From positions 310,001 to 374,000 of the forward strand of contig JAKLEZ010000003.1 in assembly GCA_022711465.1 (NCBI GenBank): a stretch of DNA of 64,000 nucleotides. Reading direction: 5' to 3'. Positions 16,847 to 26,440 of this stretch are shown here, one piece after another. Source of the stretch: Planctomycetota bacterium. GTDB taxonomy: Bacteria; Planctomycetota; Phycisphaerae; UBA1845; PWPN01. The notes beneath the pieces were generated by a model. It had not been told where the DNA came from. It was given only the letters and a program-made list of their open reading frames with translations, and did not search any database. The translations under genes were made by a program, and so were the position numbers. Position 1 is the first letter of the stretch; the number at the start of each line of letters is the position of its first letter.

Positions 16847-19303
16847 ATGACACCGCGTATGACCCTCGTCTGGGCGTCGGCAGTGAGCGCTCTCGCGGTG
16901 GTGGCCTCGGCCCAGGAAGCGGTCATCACCATCCAGGCCGACCAGGTTCGACATCCCGTGTCGCGCTACCTGACCGGTGCATGCATCGAGGACGTCAATC
17001 ACGAGATCTACGGCGGAATCGACAGCCAGATGATCTTCGGTGAGAGCTTCCAGGAAGCTTCACCCTCCCCAGAGTTGCGGGGCTTCAGAGCGTACGGCGG
17101 CCGCTGGCAGCCGGACGGCGATCAACTGCACGCGGCGGCCGGCGACGGGCCCAAGCTCGTCGCCGACGCACCCGCCTTCGCCGACGGTGAGGTCAAGGTC
17201 CAGGTGCTCCTCCCCGACAAGAGGGACGGCAACGCAGGATTGATCGTCAAGGTGCGCAGCCCCGGAGACGGCGCGGACAAGTTCACCGGTTACGAAATCT
17301 CGCTCGATTCCGCGGGACAGCTGGTCTTGGGTCGCCACCGGCAGAACTGGGAGCCCATCGCCAGAGTGCCCTGCGAGGTGCCGGTCAATCAGTGGATCAC
17401 GCTCGCTGTACGCATGGCGAAGCAGCGCCTGGAGGTGCTGGTCGACGGCAAGGAGCTCATTCGATACGACGACAATGAACACCCGCTGGAGAGCGGGGCG
17501 GTGGGCCTGCGGACCTGGCAGCGCGAGGCGAGATTCCGCAGCCTCGCGGTCACGCGGGAGGGGCAGGCTCGGAACCTGCCGTTCGAGCGGTCCGCCGAAG
17601 ACCGCTGGCGCGACAACGTCAGCGGCATGTGGCGGGCCGTGCGGCGCGGCACGGCGGCCGGCGGCTTCGCCTTGGAGCCCAGCGACGCCTTCCTCGGACA
17701 CCAGAGCCAGCGAATCACCCTGACCGGAGGCGATGGCGAGATCGGCGTCGAGAACCAGGGACTCAACCGCTGGGGCATGTCCTTCGTTGAGGGCAAGCCG
17801 TACGAAGGTTGGGTATGGGCACGTGCGGCCAAGCCCACAGAGTTGTCCGTGGCCCTGGAAAGCCGGGAGGGCGACCGCGTCCATGCGGAAGCGAGATTGG
17901 CGGTCTCGAGCGACAGGTGGCAGAAGATCGAGTTCGCGCTGACACCCGCCGCGACCGAGAAGGCCGGACGGTTCGCACTCAAACTCAAGCAGCCGGGCTC
18001 CGTGGTCGTGGGCTATGCCTTGCTGCAACCCGGTCCCTGGGGCCGATTCAAGAACCTGCCCACACGCAAGGACGTCGCCGAGGGCCTCATCGACCAGGGC
18101 ATCACCGTTCTCCGGCAGGGGGGGTGCATGGTCAACCACGCCGAGTATCGCTGGAAGAAGATGATCGGCCCTCGCGACCGCCGGCCACCGTATCAGGGCT
18201 TCTGGTATCCGCATTCCTCCAACGGCTGGGGCATTCTTGACTTCCTGAACTTCTGCGAGGCGGCCGGCTTCCTGGGCGTCCCCGACGTGAACATGGGCGA
18301 GACGCCCCAGGACATGGCCGACTTCATCGAGTACGTCAACGGCCCCGCCGACAGCGAGTGGGGCGGTAAGCGCGCCGCCGACGGCCATCCCGCTCCATAC
18401 CGCCTGAAGTACCTCGAACTCGGCAACGAGGAGAAAGTCAACGAAGAGTACTGGCAGAAGTTCAAGCCCATGGCCGAGGCGATCTGGGCCAAGGATGCGG
18501 ACCTCATTCTCGTGGTAGGGGACTTCTGGTACGGCCACCCGATCGTGGATCCGTTCAATATCACCGGAGCGGCCGGCGGCATGACCACCTTGGCAACCCA
18601 GCAGAAGATCCTGCAGCTCGCCAAGCAACACGACCGCGAGGTGTGGTTCGACGTCCACATCGGCACGGAAGGCCCGCGACCCGACTGGGGGGGAACCTTC
18701 TCCTACATCGACGCCTTGGCGCGCATCGCCGACGGAGCCAAGCATCGGGTCGTGATCTTCGAGTTCAACGCCGGCAACCATTCTCAGCGCCGAGCGCTCG
18801 CCAACGCGATGGCCATCAACGCCATCGGGCGCGACGGCCGAATTCCCATCGCCACCTCGGCCAACTGCCTCCAGCCCGACGGTCAGAACGACAACGGCTG
18901 GAACCAGGGCCTGCTCTTCCTGAACCCCTCTCAGGTCTGGCTCCAACCGCCGGGATACGTGACCCGGATGGTCTCCCGCAATTACCAGCCGATGCTGGTC
19001 GCGAGCGAAGTGCAGAGTCCCGGCGATGTACTCGATGTCAGTGCGAAACGCAGCGCCGACGGCAAGACGCTGGTCATCCAGGTGGTCAATCCCGGCGATC
19101 AGCCCGTGCCGACCACCTTGCGCTGGAGCGGATTCACGCCCGCCCAGCCGGTCGCGGCCGTGGAGGTCCTGGCCGGACCCCTGGACGCCGTCAACACCGC
19201 GGCGAACACGCGGAATATCGTCCCCGTCCAGAGTACCTGGACTCACCACGATGGGGGGTACACGTTCGCGCCGCGGTCGTTCACCGTGATACGCCTGAAC
19301 TGA
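16847..19303 (+). CDS. Secreted GH51-like alpha-L-arabinofuranosidase with laminin-G/DUF1080-like domain
   Basis: An 818-residue exported glycoside hydrolase. The ATG at 16847 has AAGGAG 10 bases upstream and yields a signal peptide (MTLVWASAVSALAVVASAQE region). The in-frame residues before it are not protein-like. An N-terminal jelly-roll insert (about residues 75-235, with NQWITLAVRMAKQRLEVLVD) resembles DUF1080/LamG modules. The catalytic barrel has the acid/base Glu in LELGNEE (about residue 528) and the likely nucleophile Glu in VVIFEFNAGNHS (about 639). The end looks like the arabinofuranosidase C-terminal beta domain (TLVIQVVNPGDQPVP). It would release arabinose from plant or algal polymers; family assignment is from motifs only. 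Confidence 0.85.
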   Translation: MTPRMTLVWASAVSALAVVASAQEAVITIQADQVRHPVSRYLTGACIEDVNHEIYGGIDSQMIFGESFQEASPSPELRGFRAYGGRWQPDGDQLHAAAGDGPKLVADAPAFADGEVKVQVLLPDKRDGNAGLIVKVRSPGDGADKFTGYEISLDSAGQLVLGRHRQNWEPIARVPCEVPVNQWITLAVRMAKQRLEVLVDGKELIRYDDNEHPLESGAVGLRTWQREARFRSLAVTREGQARNLPFERSAEDRWRDNVSGMWRAVRRGTAAGGFALEPSDAFLGHQSQRITLTGGDGEIGVENQGLNRWGMSFVEGKPYEGWVWARAAKPTELSVALESREGDRVHAEARLAVSSDRWQKIEFALTPAATEKAGRFALKLKQPGSVVVGYALLQPGPWGRFKNLPTRKDVAEGLIDQGITVLRQGGCMVNHAEYRWKKMIGPRDRRPPYQGFWYPHSSNGWGILDFLNFCEAAGFLGVPDVNMGETPQDMADFIEYVNGPADSEWGGKRAADGHPAPYRLKYLELGNEEKVNEEYWQKFKPMAEAIWAKDADLILVVGDFWYGHPIVDPFNITGAAGGMTTLATQQKILQLAKQHDREVWFDVHIGTEGPRPDWGGTFSYIDALARIADGAKHRVVIFEFNAGNHSQRRALANAMAINAIGRDGRIPIATSANCLQPDGQNDNGWNQGLLFLNPSQVWLQPPGYVTRMVSRNYQPMLVASEVQSPGDVLDVSAKRSADGKTLVIQVVNPGDQPVPTTLRWSGFTPAQPVAAVEVLAGPLDAVNTAANTRNIVPVQSTWTHHDGGYTFAPRSFTVIRLN

Positions 19304-19318
19304 GAAAGGCCCGGCCAG

Positions 19319-20638
19319 CTAGACCTTCTCGGGAAGCTCGTATCCTTTGCGCCGCTTACGGTCCAGGTAGGCATTGGCCTCTTCGTCGCCGACGAACGCT
19401 TCCTTGACCGGATCCCACTTGAGCTTCCGGTTGAGCCAGCGAGCGATATTGCCGAGATGGCACACGGTGGAGCTCCGATGGCCGGTCTCGACGTCGGCCA
19501 CGCACGGCTTCCGCGATTTCATGCACTCGAACCAGTTGCGCATGTGGTCGTCGCTGCGATAGAGACGAATCTCGTTCTCCTTCGCCGGCTCCTTCACGAT
19601 CTCAACCGGATCGGATTTGACCTTGGCCCGGTCGATGGTGATCTTGCCCTTGTCGCCGATGAAAACCGCGCCGCCCTCGGGGCCGTTGTCCAGCCTGACC
19701 ACCGTGCCGTTCTCGTACCGGTAGAAGATCATCGGCTGCTTGCAGCGAGCCTCGCCCACCGCCCGCGGACCTGCATCGGTGTAAGTCGGCGGGTCAAACT
19801 TCGGCCCCTCTACCCACACCTCGACCGGTCCCGACTCATCCATCCCCAGCGCCCATTGGATCTGATCCAGTCCGTGGCTGCCCCAGCCGGTCATCTCTCC
19901 GCCGCTGAACTGTCGGAACGAGAGCCAGCCGGGGTTCGCCCGAGGGGCATAGAGGTCGTTGTGGAACGGCACCGGCTCGACCGGCCCGCACCACGTGTCC
20001 CAGTCCAGGCCCTCCAGGATCGGCTTGGCCCGCATGGCACACTCCCACGGACTGGGGTAGTTGGCGCCAATGACCGTGTGCACCTTACCGATGCGTCCGT
20101 TACGCACCAACTCGCAACCCACCCGGTTGGCGGCCATCGACCGCTGCTGACTGCCAGTCTGGAACACCCGCTTGTACTTGCGGATTGCATCGACCAGCAC
20201 GCGGCCTTCACGAATCGTCAACGTGAGGCACTTCTCCGCGTACATGTCCTTGCCCGCCTGGGCCGCATGAATACAGCACCGCACCCGCCAGTGGTCGGGC
20301 GTCGCCACGATCACCGCATCCACCTCCTTGAGCTCGAGCATCTTGCGGTAATCCTGGAAGGCCTTCGCGTTGTGCTGGCTGGCGCAGGCCTGAGCCCTCG
20401 GCAGGTTGACGTCTGCCGCCGCAACCACGCGCCCCCGTTTCGCGGCGTCCGCCAGGACGGCCGAGCCCTGCCGGCCAGGGCCGATAATCCCAATACCGAT
20501 GCGGTCGTTCGCGCCTTCCCGACCCGGCGCCGCCAGGACATGCGAAGGAATGATCGTCGGGAAGCCGATCGCGCCGGCCGCAACCGCCGCCCCACCCGTC
20601 AACACCCCTCGCCGCGAGATACGCTCGGCATCGCTCAT
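19319..20638 (-). CDS. Tat-exported Gfo/Idh/MocA family oxidoreductase (second copy)
   Basis: A 439-residue protein. Its twin-arginine signal (ERISRRGVLTGGAAVAAGA) begins at the ATG at 20638, preceded by AAGGGG. The frame runs on upstream to 20776, but that part is Arg-rich noise. The Rossmann motif is GIGIIGPGRQGSA. Also present are DAVIVATPDHWRV, the catalytic-region EKCLTLTIREGR (Cys in place of the usual Pro), and MTGWGSHGLDQIQWALG. The C-terminus has the planctomycetal YLDRKRRKGYELP ending. It is convergent with the GH51-like gene, 15 bases apart. Only moderately similar to the 11.2-kb copy, so not a recent duplicate. Confidence 0.92.
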   Translation of the reverse strand: MSDAERISRRGVLTGGAAVAAGAIGFPTIIPSHVLAAPGREGANDRIGIGIIGPGRQGSAVLADAAKRGRVVAAADVNLPRAQACASQHNAKAFQDYRKMLELKEVDAVIVATPDHWRVRCCIHAAQAGKDMYAEKCLTLTIREGRVLVDAIRKYKRVFQTGSQQRSMAANRVGCELVRNGRIGKVHTVIGANYPSPWECAMRAKPILEGLDWDTWCGPVEPVPFHNDLYAPRANPGWLSFRQFSGGEMTGWGSHGLDQIQWALGMDESGPVEVWVEGPKFDPPTYTDAGPRAVGEARCKQPMIFYRYENGTVVRLDNGPEGGAVFIGDKGKITIDRAKVKSDPVEIVKEPAKENEIRLYRSDDHMRNWFECMKSRKPCVADVETGHRSSTVCHLGNIARWLNRKLKWDPVKEAFVGDEEANAYLDRKRRKGYELPEKV

Positions 20639-20769
20639 GTCGTTACCCCTTGGACCGGTTGACTCGCCGCCCCATACGCAGCCTCCGCGGGCGGGACGGC
20701 GGTCGGTAGTATACCACGAGGGACTCCTTGACTTCATTGTCGGCCGATGTCGGCGCCGCCGCCGGCGCC

Positions 20770-20798
20770 TTGTCACGTCGCATTCGCCGCCTTATTAT
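20770..20798 (+). promoter_or_regulatory. Sigma-70-type promoter of metK
   Basis: TTGTCA (20770-20775) and TATTAT (20793-20798) are separated by exactly 17 bases, each one base off consensus. It points at metK, with a leader of about 70 bases before the ATG at 20873. I found no SAM riboswitch fold in the leader. Confidence 0.7.
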
Positions 20799-20872
20799 TG
20801 CCTCGCTGACGTGGGTCCCTGCACAGCACGGGGATGGAGATTCTGTCCATACTGAAAGGCAAGCGCATAGCG

Positions 20873-22102
20873 ATGGCCAAGCGCAACGGTTCTTATCTGT
20901 TCACATCGGAGTCGGTTTCCCAGGGTCACCCGGACAAGGTCTGCGACCAGATCTCGGATGCGGTGCTGGACAGCCTGATCATACACGACCCGGACGCGCG
21001 AGTGGCAGTGGAGACGCTGGTGACCACTGGCCTCATCGTCATGGCCGGCGAGGTCACCCCGCATAACCCCGCTGCCGCGATGGCCCTGGCGAACGCCGAG
21101 GCCACCGCCCGCGAGACGGTTCGCGAGATCGGCTACGACGATGCCAGCACCGGCTTCGACTATCGCAGCTGCGCGGTAGTCCGCGCCCTGCACGCCCAGT
21201 CGCCCGACATCAGCCAGGGCGTCACCAAGGGCCAGGGCCTGCACAAGGAGCAGGGCGCCGGCGACCAGGGACTCATGTTCGGCTTCGCGTGCCGCGAAAC
21301 CAAGGCCCTCATGCCCCTGCCCATCCATCTCGCCCACCGCCTCGTCGAACGCCTCACCGAGGCCCGCGAGCAGGGCGAGATCAAGTGGCTCCGCCCGGAC
21401 AGCAAGAGCCAGGTCACCGTCAAGTACGTCAACGGCCTGCCCGCCCAGATCGACACCATCGTCGTTTCGACACAGCACACCGAGGACGTCGTCGATCGCA
21501 GCGGCAACATGTCCAAGGCCGCCCGCCAGCAGATCGTCAACAAGATCGTCAAGCCCGTCGTGGTCAAGGAGCGACCGGACCTCTGGCGCAACAGCATCAA
21601 GTTCCACATCAATCCCACCGGTCGGTTCGTGGTCGGCGGCCCACATGGCGATTCCGGTGTGACCGGCCGCAAGATCATCGTGGATACCTACGGCGGTCGC
21701 GGCCGTCACGGCGGCGGGGCCTTCAGCGGCAAGGACCCGAGCAAGGTTGACCGATCCGCGGCGTACATGGGTCGCTACATTGCCAAGAACGTGGTCGCCG
21801 CCCGACTGGCCCGGGAATGCGAGATCCAACTCGCCTACGCCATCGGCGTGGCCGAGCCGGTCAGCGTCCACGTGGACACCTTCGGTACGGGCCTGATCGA
21901 CGAGGTGAAGATCGCCGGCCTCATCCGCGACCTGTTCCCGCTGACGCCGCAGGGCATCATCAAGCACCTGAGGCTCAAGCGCCCGATCTACCGCGAGACC
22001 GCCCGCAACGGGCACTTCGGGCGGAATCTGCCCGGGTTCACCTGGGAGAAGACCGATTTGGCGGCCAAGCTGAAGAGTGCGGCTGCCCGGTGGGTCAAAT
22101 GA
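20873..22102 (+). CDS. metK: S-adenosylmethionine synthase
   Basis: Makes S-adenosylmethionine from methionine and ATP in the cytoplasm. The N-terminal hallmark [20 protein letters not shown] (Gln for the usual Glu), the ATP-site [12 protein letters not shown], and [20 protein letters not shown] are all present. The carboxy-terminal domain has [12 protein letters not shown]. From the ATG at 20873 it has 409 residues, typical for the family; an ATG at 20834 adds 13 unconserved residues. It is monocistronic, with its own promoter and the convergent DUF4432 gene behind it. Confidence 0.97.
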   Translation: MAKRNGSYLFTSESVSQGHPDKVCDQISDAVLDSLIIHDPDARVAVETLVTTGLIVMAGEVTPHNPAAAMALANAEATARETVREIGYDDASTGFDYRSCAVVRALHAQSPDISQGVTKGQGLHKEQGAGDQGLMFGFACRETKALMPLPIHLAHRLVERLTEAREQGEIKWLRPDSKSQVTVKYVNGLPAQIDTIVVSTQHTEDVVDRSGNMSKAARQQIVNKIVKPVVVKERPDLWRNSIKFHINPTGRFVVGGPHGDSGVTGRKIIVDTYGGRGRHGGGAFSGKDPSKVDRSAAYMGRYIAKNVVAARLARECEIQLAYAIGVAEPVSVHVDTFGTGLIDEVKIAGLIRDLFPLTPQGIIKHLRLKRPIYRETARNGHFGRNLPGFTWEKTDLAAKLKSAAARWVK

Positions 22103-22215
22103 CCGCGCGGGTGCCCCGCCGCCCCCGTGGCGCCGGTATCTCGCCGGCCTGGTTACTCCCCTTCTCGATCAGGTCCGCCACGATCTGCTGACGGCCTCCG
22201 GCTGCCCGCGGACCG

Positions 22216-23301
22216 CTACCTTCCTCCATTCAGCCTCAGCAGCGCCGCTAGGTCGGCCTTGTCCGTGGTGGCCGTGATCGTGCAGCGGTGAATGGCCGTC
22301 TCGCCGGGCTCCAGCGTCCTGAACCAACCGCGCTGGCGGTCGACCGGCCGGCCTTCGACGCCGGCGGTCATCGGCTCAAGCGCCCCGGTGTACGAGCCGT
22401 TCGGTCCCCAGTGTTGCCAGTTGCCCAATCGGGCGTAGTCCTTGCGCGGGTACTCGACCTTGACGCCCAGGCCGCGCTTCCGGTTGACCAGCCCGCAGCA
22501 GACCATGCCCTTTGCGTCGGCCTGCGGGTCGATGTAAGTGAAGACCTCACCGGTGCCGCGGTGGGCCGCCTGCGGCGCGGGCGCGGACCGGAAGTCCTTG
22601 TGTTTCGTAAACCACTCCACGCTGTCGCCGCGCGGCGTGATCTTGCCCTTGTAGCAGTAAACGCTGGCACCGGGCTCCAGCAGCGGATAGCCGAAGTTGA
22701 TGTGCAGCAGCCAGGCGTGCGGGACCGGCTGGTTGCCACGATTAGTGAATTCGTCGTGAACGCGGATGGCCGACTCGCCCAGCGTGCTGCTCATCGTCCG
22801 GCGCAGCTCGACGTTGGGACCGAAGACCCGGGCCGTGCGAACCAGGGCGGTGATGCTCATGTCGAACTGCCCCCGGACGGGGTCGGGATTGATGATCGAC
22901 TCGACGATCGCGCGGGTGTGCGAGTGCGTCCCATGAAGGCCGTAGGTCTCCTTGTCCTCAACGAACGGCCCGCCGGTATTCAGCGGTCCGCAACTCACCA
23001 TCAGTCCGCCGTAGAAGCCACGCAGCCACTCCATCCAGTGGTTGTAGCTGTGCGACGGGGCCGTCGTGCCGGTCAGGGAATGCCAGGTCAGCGACTGTCC
23101 GCAGAACTCGGCGTCGGCGATGTCCAGCCCGCGGTCGATGACCACCTTGTATCGCAGGCCGGTGCCGGTGTTCACCCAGGCGATGCGCACGCCGCACCCG
23201 GGGCCGTTGTCCAGTACAGAGGTCTCGATGCCGCCCAGCTGAGAGGGGTTCTCGACCGGTGCATTCGCGAATGGGTTTCGGCCGGCTTTCGTCTTGCTCA
23301 T
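22216..23301 (-). CDS. DUF4432 family protein (aldose-epimerase fold)
   Basis: A 361-residue protein of the DUF4432 group, related to galactose mutarotases. Characteristic segments include YKVVIDRGLDIADAEFCG, WHSLTGT, GGLMVSCGPLNTGGP, GLHGTHSHTRA, and HAWLLHINFGYPLL with the conserved His residues of the sugar site. No signal peptide. AAGGAG sits 7 bases before the ATG. It probably binds or epimerises a sugar acid or aldose. It stands alone between metK and a large secreted protein read in the opposite direction. Confidence 0.85.
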   Translation of the reverse strand: MSKTKAGRNPFANAPVENPSQLGGIETSVLDNGPGCGVRIAWVNTGTGLRYKVVIDRGLDIADAEFCGQSLTWHSLTGTTAPSHSYNHWMEWLRGFYGGLMVSCGPLNTGGPFVEDKETYGLHGTHSHTRAIVESIINPDPVRGQFDMSITALVRTARVFGPNVELRRTMSSTLGESAIRVHDEFTNRGNQPVPHAWLLHINFGYPLLEPGASVYCYKGKITPRGDSVEWFTKHKDFRSAPAPQAAHRGTGEVFTYIDPQADAKGMVCCGLVNRKRGLGVKVEYPRKDYARLGNWQHWGPNGSYTGALEPMTAGVEGRPVDRQRGWFRTLEPGETAIHRCTITATTDKADLAALLRLNGGR

Positions 23302-23515
23302 GGCGTGCTCCTTGCTTGAACGAATGAATGATGCTCCCAGTGCGGCCCATTGTGCGGCCAGGTTCGCCGGCTGTCAAAACGCGGCTTGCCGGGCGGTTCC
23401 CGCCTTCCGGCCGCACTCGTCGAACAGGCGGAAGCTGGGGTCGGCCGAGGAAACGATGATACAATGGCCCGCCGTGGCGGTGCGGCCGGGCGAGGTGTAA
23501 CCGGAGAGGCGGACC

Positions 23516-26350
23516 ATGCGGAAGAGAGTGCTCATCACGGCTGCGGTGGGTGTTCTGTGGTGCCAGTCAGTCTTGGCCGAAGTCACGCTGGATCTGGGAA
23601 CGGGGCGCTTGGTCCTCGACGATCGCGGCTGTGTCGCCGGCCTGTTTCTTGGTGATCGGGGCATCGGTTTAGCCGGAAGCCAACCGGTGATGATGATTGA
23701 GACGGACCGGGGGGAGCAGCATCCGCAGACCCTGTCATGGCAGGACGATCGACTGATCGCTTTGTTCGAGGGCGGGGCCTCGGCGGAATGGTCGGTGGCC
23801 CGGCACGCGGGATTCGTGCTGCTCCGGCTTACCAAGCTGTCCTGTGACCGGCCGGTCAAGCGGCTCCGGGTGGTTGCTCTGCCGGTGCCGGACGGTGCCC
23901 GCGTCGCCCACACGCTGAACGCCGCGTACACGGGTGAGTGGACGATCGCAGTGATGGCCACGGATCCCAACGTTCACGCGGAGCCCGGCCAGTTGGCCGC
24001 CCGCGCAAACCGGTCCGAATCCCGCCCGTCGGAAACCGCTTCATTGCTGTCGTTGATCGCCGAGACTTACGATCGCCACGGAATCGAGCCCGCGGGTGCG
24101 GCGATCGCGGTCTGCCCGACGTCACAATGGATCGAGACCCTGCAGCGGCTTGAAGCGGCTGCCGGCTTGCCGACGCCACGGCCAGGCAACGAATGGAACA
24201 AACGCTCCCCCTGGATTGACCGCTCTTATCTGTTTCTGACCAGCTTCGACGAGTCCCAATTTGACCGGGCTCTGGCCCTCGCCCGACGAGGCGGCTTTCA
24301 CATGATTCTGCTCGGCCAGGAGTCCTGGTGCGAGACAACCGGCCACTACCAGGTCAATCGGAAACACTTTCCGGACGGTGTTGAAGGTTTGCGACGAACG
24401 ATCAACCGCTTTCGTGAGGCCGGCTTCCATGTGGGACTGCATCTCCTGGCCGCTTCGATCTACCCGCCCGATGCGTACCTGACCCCGATTCCGGACCAGC
24501 GGCTGGTCCGAGACGCCTTCGGCACGCTGGCCGCCGACATCGACGAGAACGCGGTGTTTGTCCCGGTCACCATGGCGCCGCGGGACTTTCCGAACGAGGA
24601 TGGCGGTTATGAGGGGCCGGGGTCCGTGCTGCAGATTGGAGACGAGCTGGTCTGGTATACGGCCCGCCGCATGCAGGCGCCGTGGGGGTTCGAGCAGTGC
24701 CAGCGAGGCCACCTCGGCACGAAGGCCGCGGCTCATTCCCGGGGCGAGCGAGTGGCCCACGTACGGAAAGCCTATGGCTACTTCCTTTACGATATGGACA
24801 CGAGCATCCTCGGGGAGATCGCTGAGAACTTCTCAAAAGTGGCTAATGCCGTCAACGCGGAGATGCTGTATTTCGACGGCTCGGAGCGACTGCAGGGCGA
24901 TCATTGGTACTACAACGCCCTGTTGCACAAGACCATCTACGACAAGCTGAGCAACAAGAACGTGCTGCTCCAGGCCAGCAGCTTCAGCCACTACTCCTGG
25001 CACCTGCTGGCTCGTTCCGCCTCGGCCGATGGGCACGGGGACATCAAGGGCTATCTCGACGAGCGGTCCAGTTGGTTCGATTCGTTCGCCCGGGACGGCA
25101 TGCCGCTGGACATCGGCTGGTACTACGGCTACGACCCGATGGCCACGATCGATCAGTTTGAGTACGTGCTGGGAACCACGATCGGTTACGGCGCCTCGAT
25201 GTCGTTCCAGGTTTCGGTGGACGCGGCCGACCGGCATCCTTTCACCGCGGACATTCTCGATCTCATCGCCCGGTACGAGAAGTTGCGGCTTTCCGGCCGG
25301 GTCTCACCGGAGATGCGGCAGCGGCTGCGCGTCGATCCAGCGCTGGCGGTGAAGATGGAACCGGCACTGCGGCTGGCCCGGCTTGGGCAGAGGCGGGAGT
25401 ATCGACTGCTCGATACGCCGCCCGGGCAGGTGTTTCAGCGCGTCGTCTATGAACCCTGGCGAGACGTGTCTCGAGTCGATGGAAAGGAGAACGTCTGGAA
25501 AGTCCGCATCGGCCAGTCGGAAACGCGTTGCGGCGTTCAGATCCAGGCTCTCTCCGGTCCTTGGCTCGAAGCCGGGCCAGCTTATTCCGCGCCGGGGGCG
25601 GTGACGCTGGAGGACTTCGCGAGCCTTGAGCCGTATGAGCCCGGCGAGCGGGCCACGCTGCAGCAGGTGACGCAGAAGCTCGAACTGGGCGTCGAGAAAG
25701 GTCCCGGGGGTTCAGGCTGCGCGGTCTACACGGCGGTGAGCGATCGGAGCGGGGCGGATGGCTGGTCTTACATCGGCCGGCGATTCAATCCACCGCTGGA
25801 TCTGGCCCGGCACAGGGGAATCGGCTTCTGGCTGCGCGGTGACGGCAACGGCGGCGCGTTCAAGATCCAACTGCGCGACGAGAAAGGAGCCACCGATTAC
25901 TACATTCAGAACAACTTCAACGGCTGGCACTATCAGCAGTTGGATCGCCCGGCCAAGGATCCCATCGATTACCGCCAGGTCCGCTGCCTCGGTTTGTACT
26001 ACAACAGCCTGCCCGGCCGGAAAACCGTGTCGTGCGGGATCGGGGGGATCAAGGCCCTGCCCGTCCTGGACAAACGCACGATCAAAGACCCTTGGATTGA
26101 GTTCGCCGGCCGTCGATGGACATGGAAAGGGGAGTTGGAGGAGGGCCAATACCTGTTGCTGTGGCCCGGCGAGCCGATCCGTCGTTTCGGACCACCTTTG
26201 AACGAACCTCAGGCTTCGCCGCAAGAGGCGGATGAACACGTGCTCGGCGCGGGTGATTACCAGGCTCGTGTCGGCTGTGCGGGTGGTCTGCTTCTGCCGT
26301 TGCGGGTTCGGTTGACGATGCAGCCGCCGGAACGCCACGGGATCAACTGA
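23516..26350 (+). CDS. Large secreted putative glycoside hydrolase, family not assigned
   Basis: A 944-residue exported protein (Sec signal, residues 1 to about 21, ending LA/E). An N-terminal beta region (about 22-190) is followed by a probable (beta/alpha)8 barrel. That stretch has SYLFLTSFDESQFDRALALA, GGFHMILLGQESW, HVGLHLLAASIYPPD, EMLYFDGSERLQGDHWYY and DIGWYYGYDP; aspartates and glutamates at strand ends suit a glycosidase. Residues about 700-860 look like a galactose-binding or CIA30-type module (GIGFWLRGDGNGGAFKIQLRD). TACAAT (23460-23465) is a candidate -10 and GGAGAGG a ribosome site. I cannot place it in a named GH family, and a lyase is possible. Confidence 0.65.
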   Translation: MRKRVLITAAVGVLWCQSVLAEVTLDLGTGRLVLDDRGCVAGLFLGDRGIGLAGSQPVMMIETDRGEQHPQTLSWQDDRLIALFEGGASAEWSVARHAGFVLLRLTKLSCDRPVKRLRVVALPVPDGARVAHTLNAAYTGEWTIAVMATDPNVHAEPGQLAARANRSESRPSETASLLSLIAETYDRHGIEPAGAAIAVCPTSQWIETLQRLEAAAGLPTPRPGNEWNKRSPWIDRSYLFLTSFDESQFDRALALARRGGFHMILLGQESWCETTGHYQVNRKHFPDGVEGLRRTINRFREAGFHVGLHLLAASIYPPDAYLTPIPDQRLVRDAFGTLAADIDENAVFVPVTMAPRDFPNEDGGYEGPGSVLQIGDELVWYTARRMQAPWGFEQCQRGHLGTKAAAHSRGERVAHVRKAYGYFLYDMDTSILGEIAENFSKVANAVNAEMLYFDGSERLQGDHWYYNALLHKTIYDKLSNKNVLLQASSFSHYSWHLLARSASADGHGDIKGYLDERSSWFDSFARDGMPLDIGWYYGYDPMATIDQFEYVLGTTIGYGASMSFQVSVDAADRHPFTADILDLIARYEKLRLSGRVSPEMRQRLRVDPALAVKMEPALRLARLGQRREYRLLDTPPGQVFQRVVYEPWRDVSRVDGKENVWKVRIGQSETRCGVQIQALSGPWLEAGPAYSAPGAVTLEDFASLEPYEPGERATLQQVTQKLELGVEKGPGGSGCAVYTAVSDRSGADGWSYIGRRFNPPLDLARHRGIGFWLRGDGNGGAFKIQLRDEKGATDYYIQNNFNGWHYQQLDRPAKDPIDYRQVRCLGLYYNSLPGRKTVSCGIGGIKALPVLDKRTIKDPWIEFAGRRWTWKGELEEGQYLLLWPGEPIRRFGPPLNEPQASPQEADEHVLGAGDYQARVGCAGGLLLPLRVRLTMQPPERHGIN

Positions 26351-26440
26351 CCGCCGACCCTCTGGGCGATGGCATGGCCCCTCGTGGAGCACCGAGCCAA
26401 GCCGGGAGAAGGCCGCGGACCTCACCTGACGCGTCGGCGA

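Noticed and set aside
17060..19249. 729-codon minus-strand open frame
   Set aside because: Antisense to the GH51-like gene, whose catalytic motifs are intact.
20799..20872. SAM riboswitch before metK
   Set aside because: The leader is about 70 bases and shows none of the conserved SAM-I/II cores.
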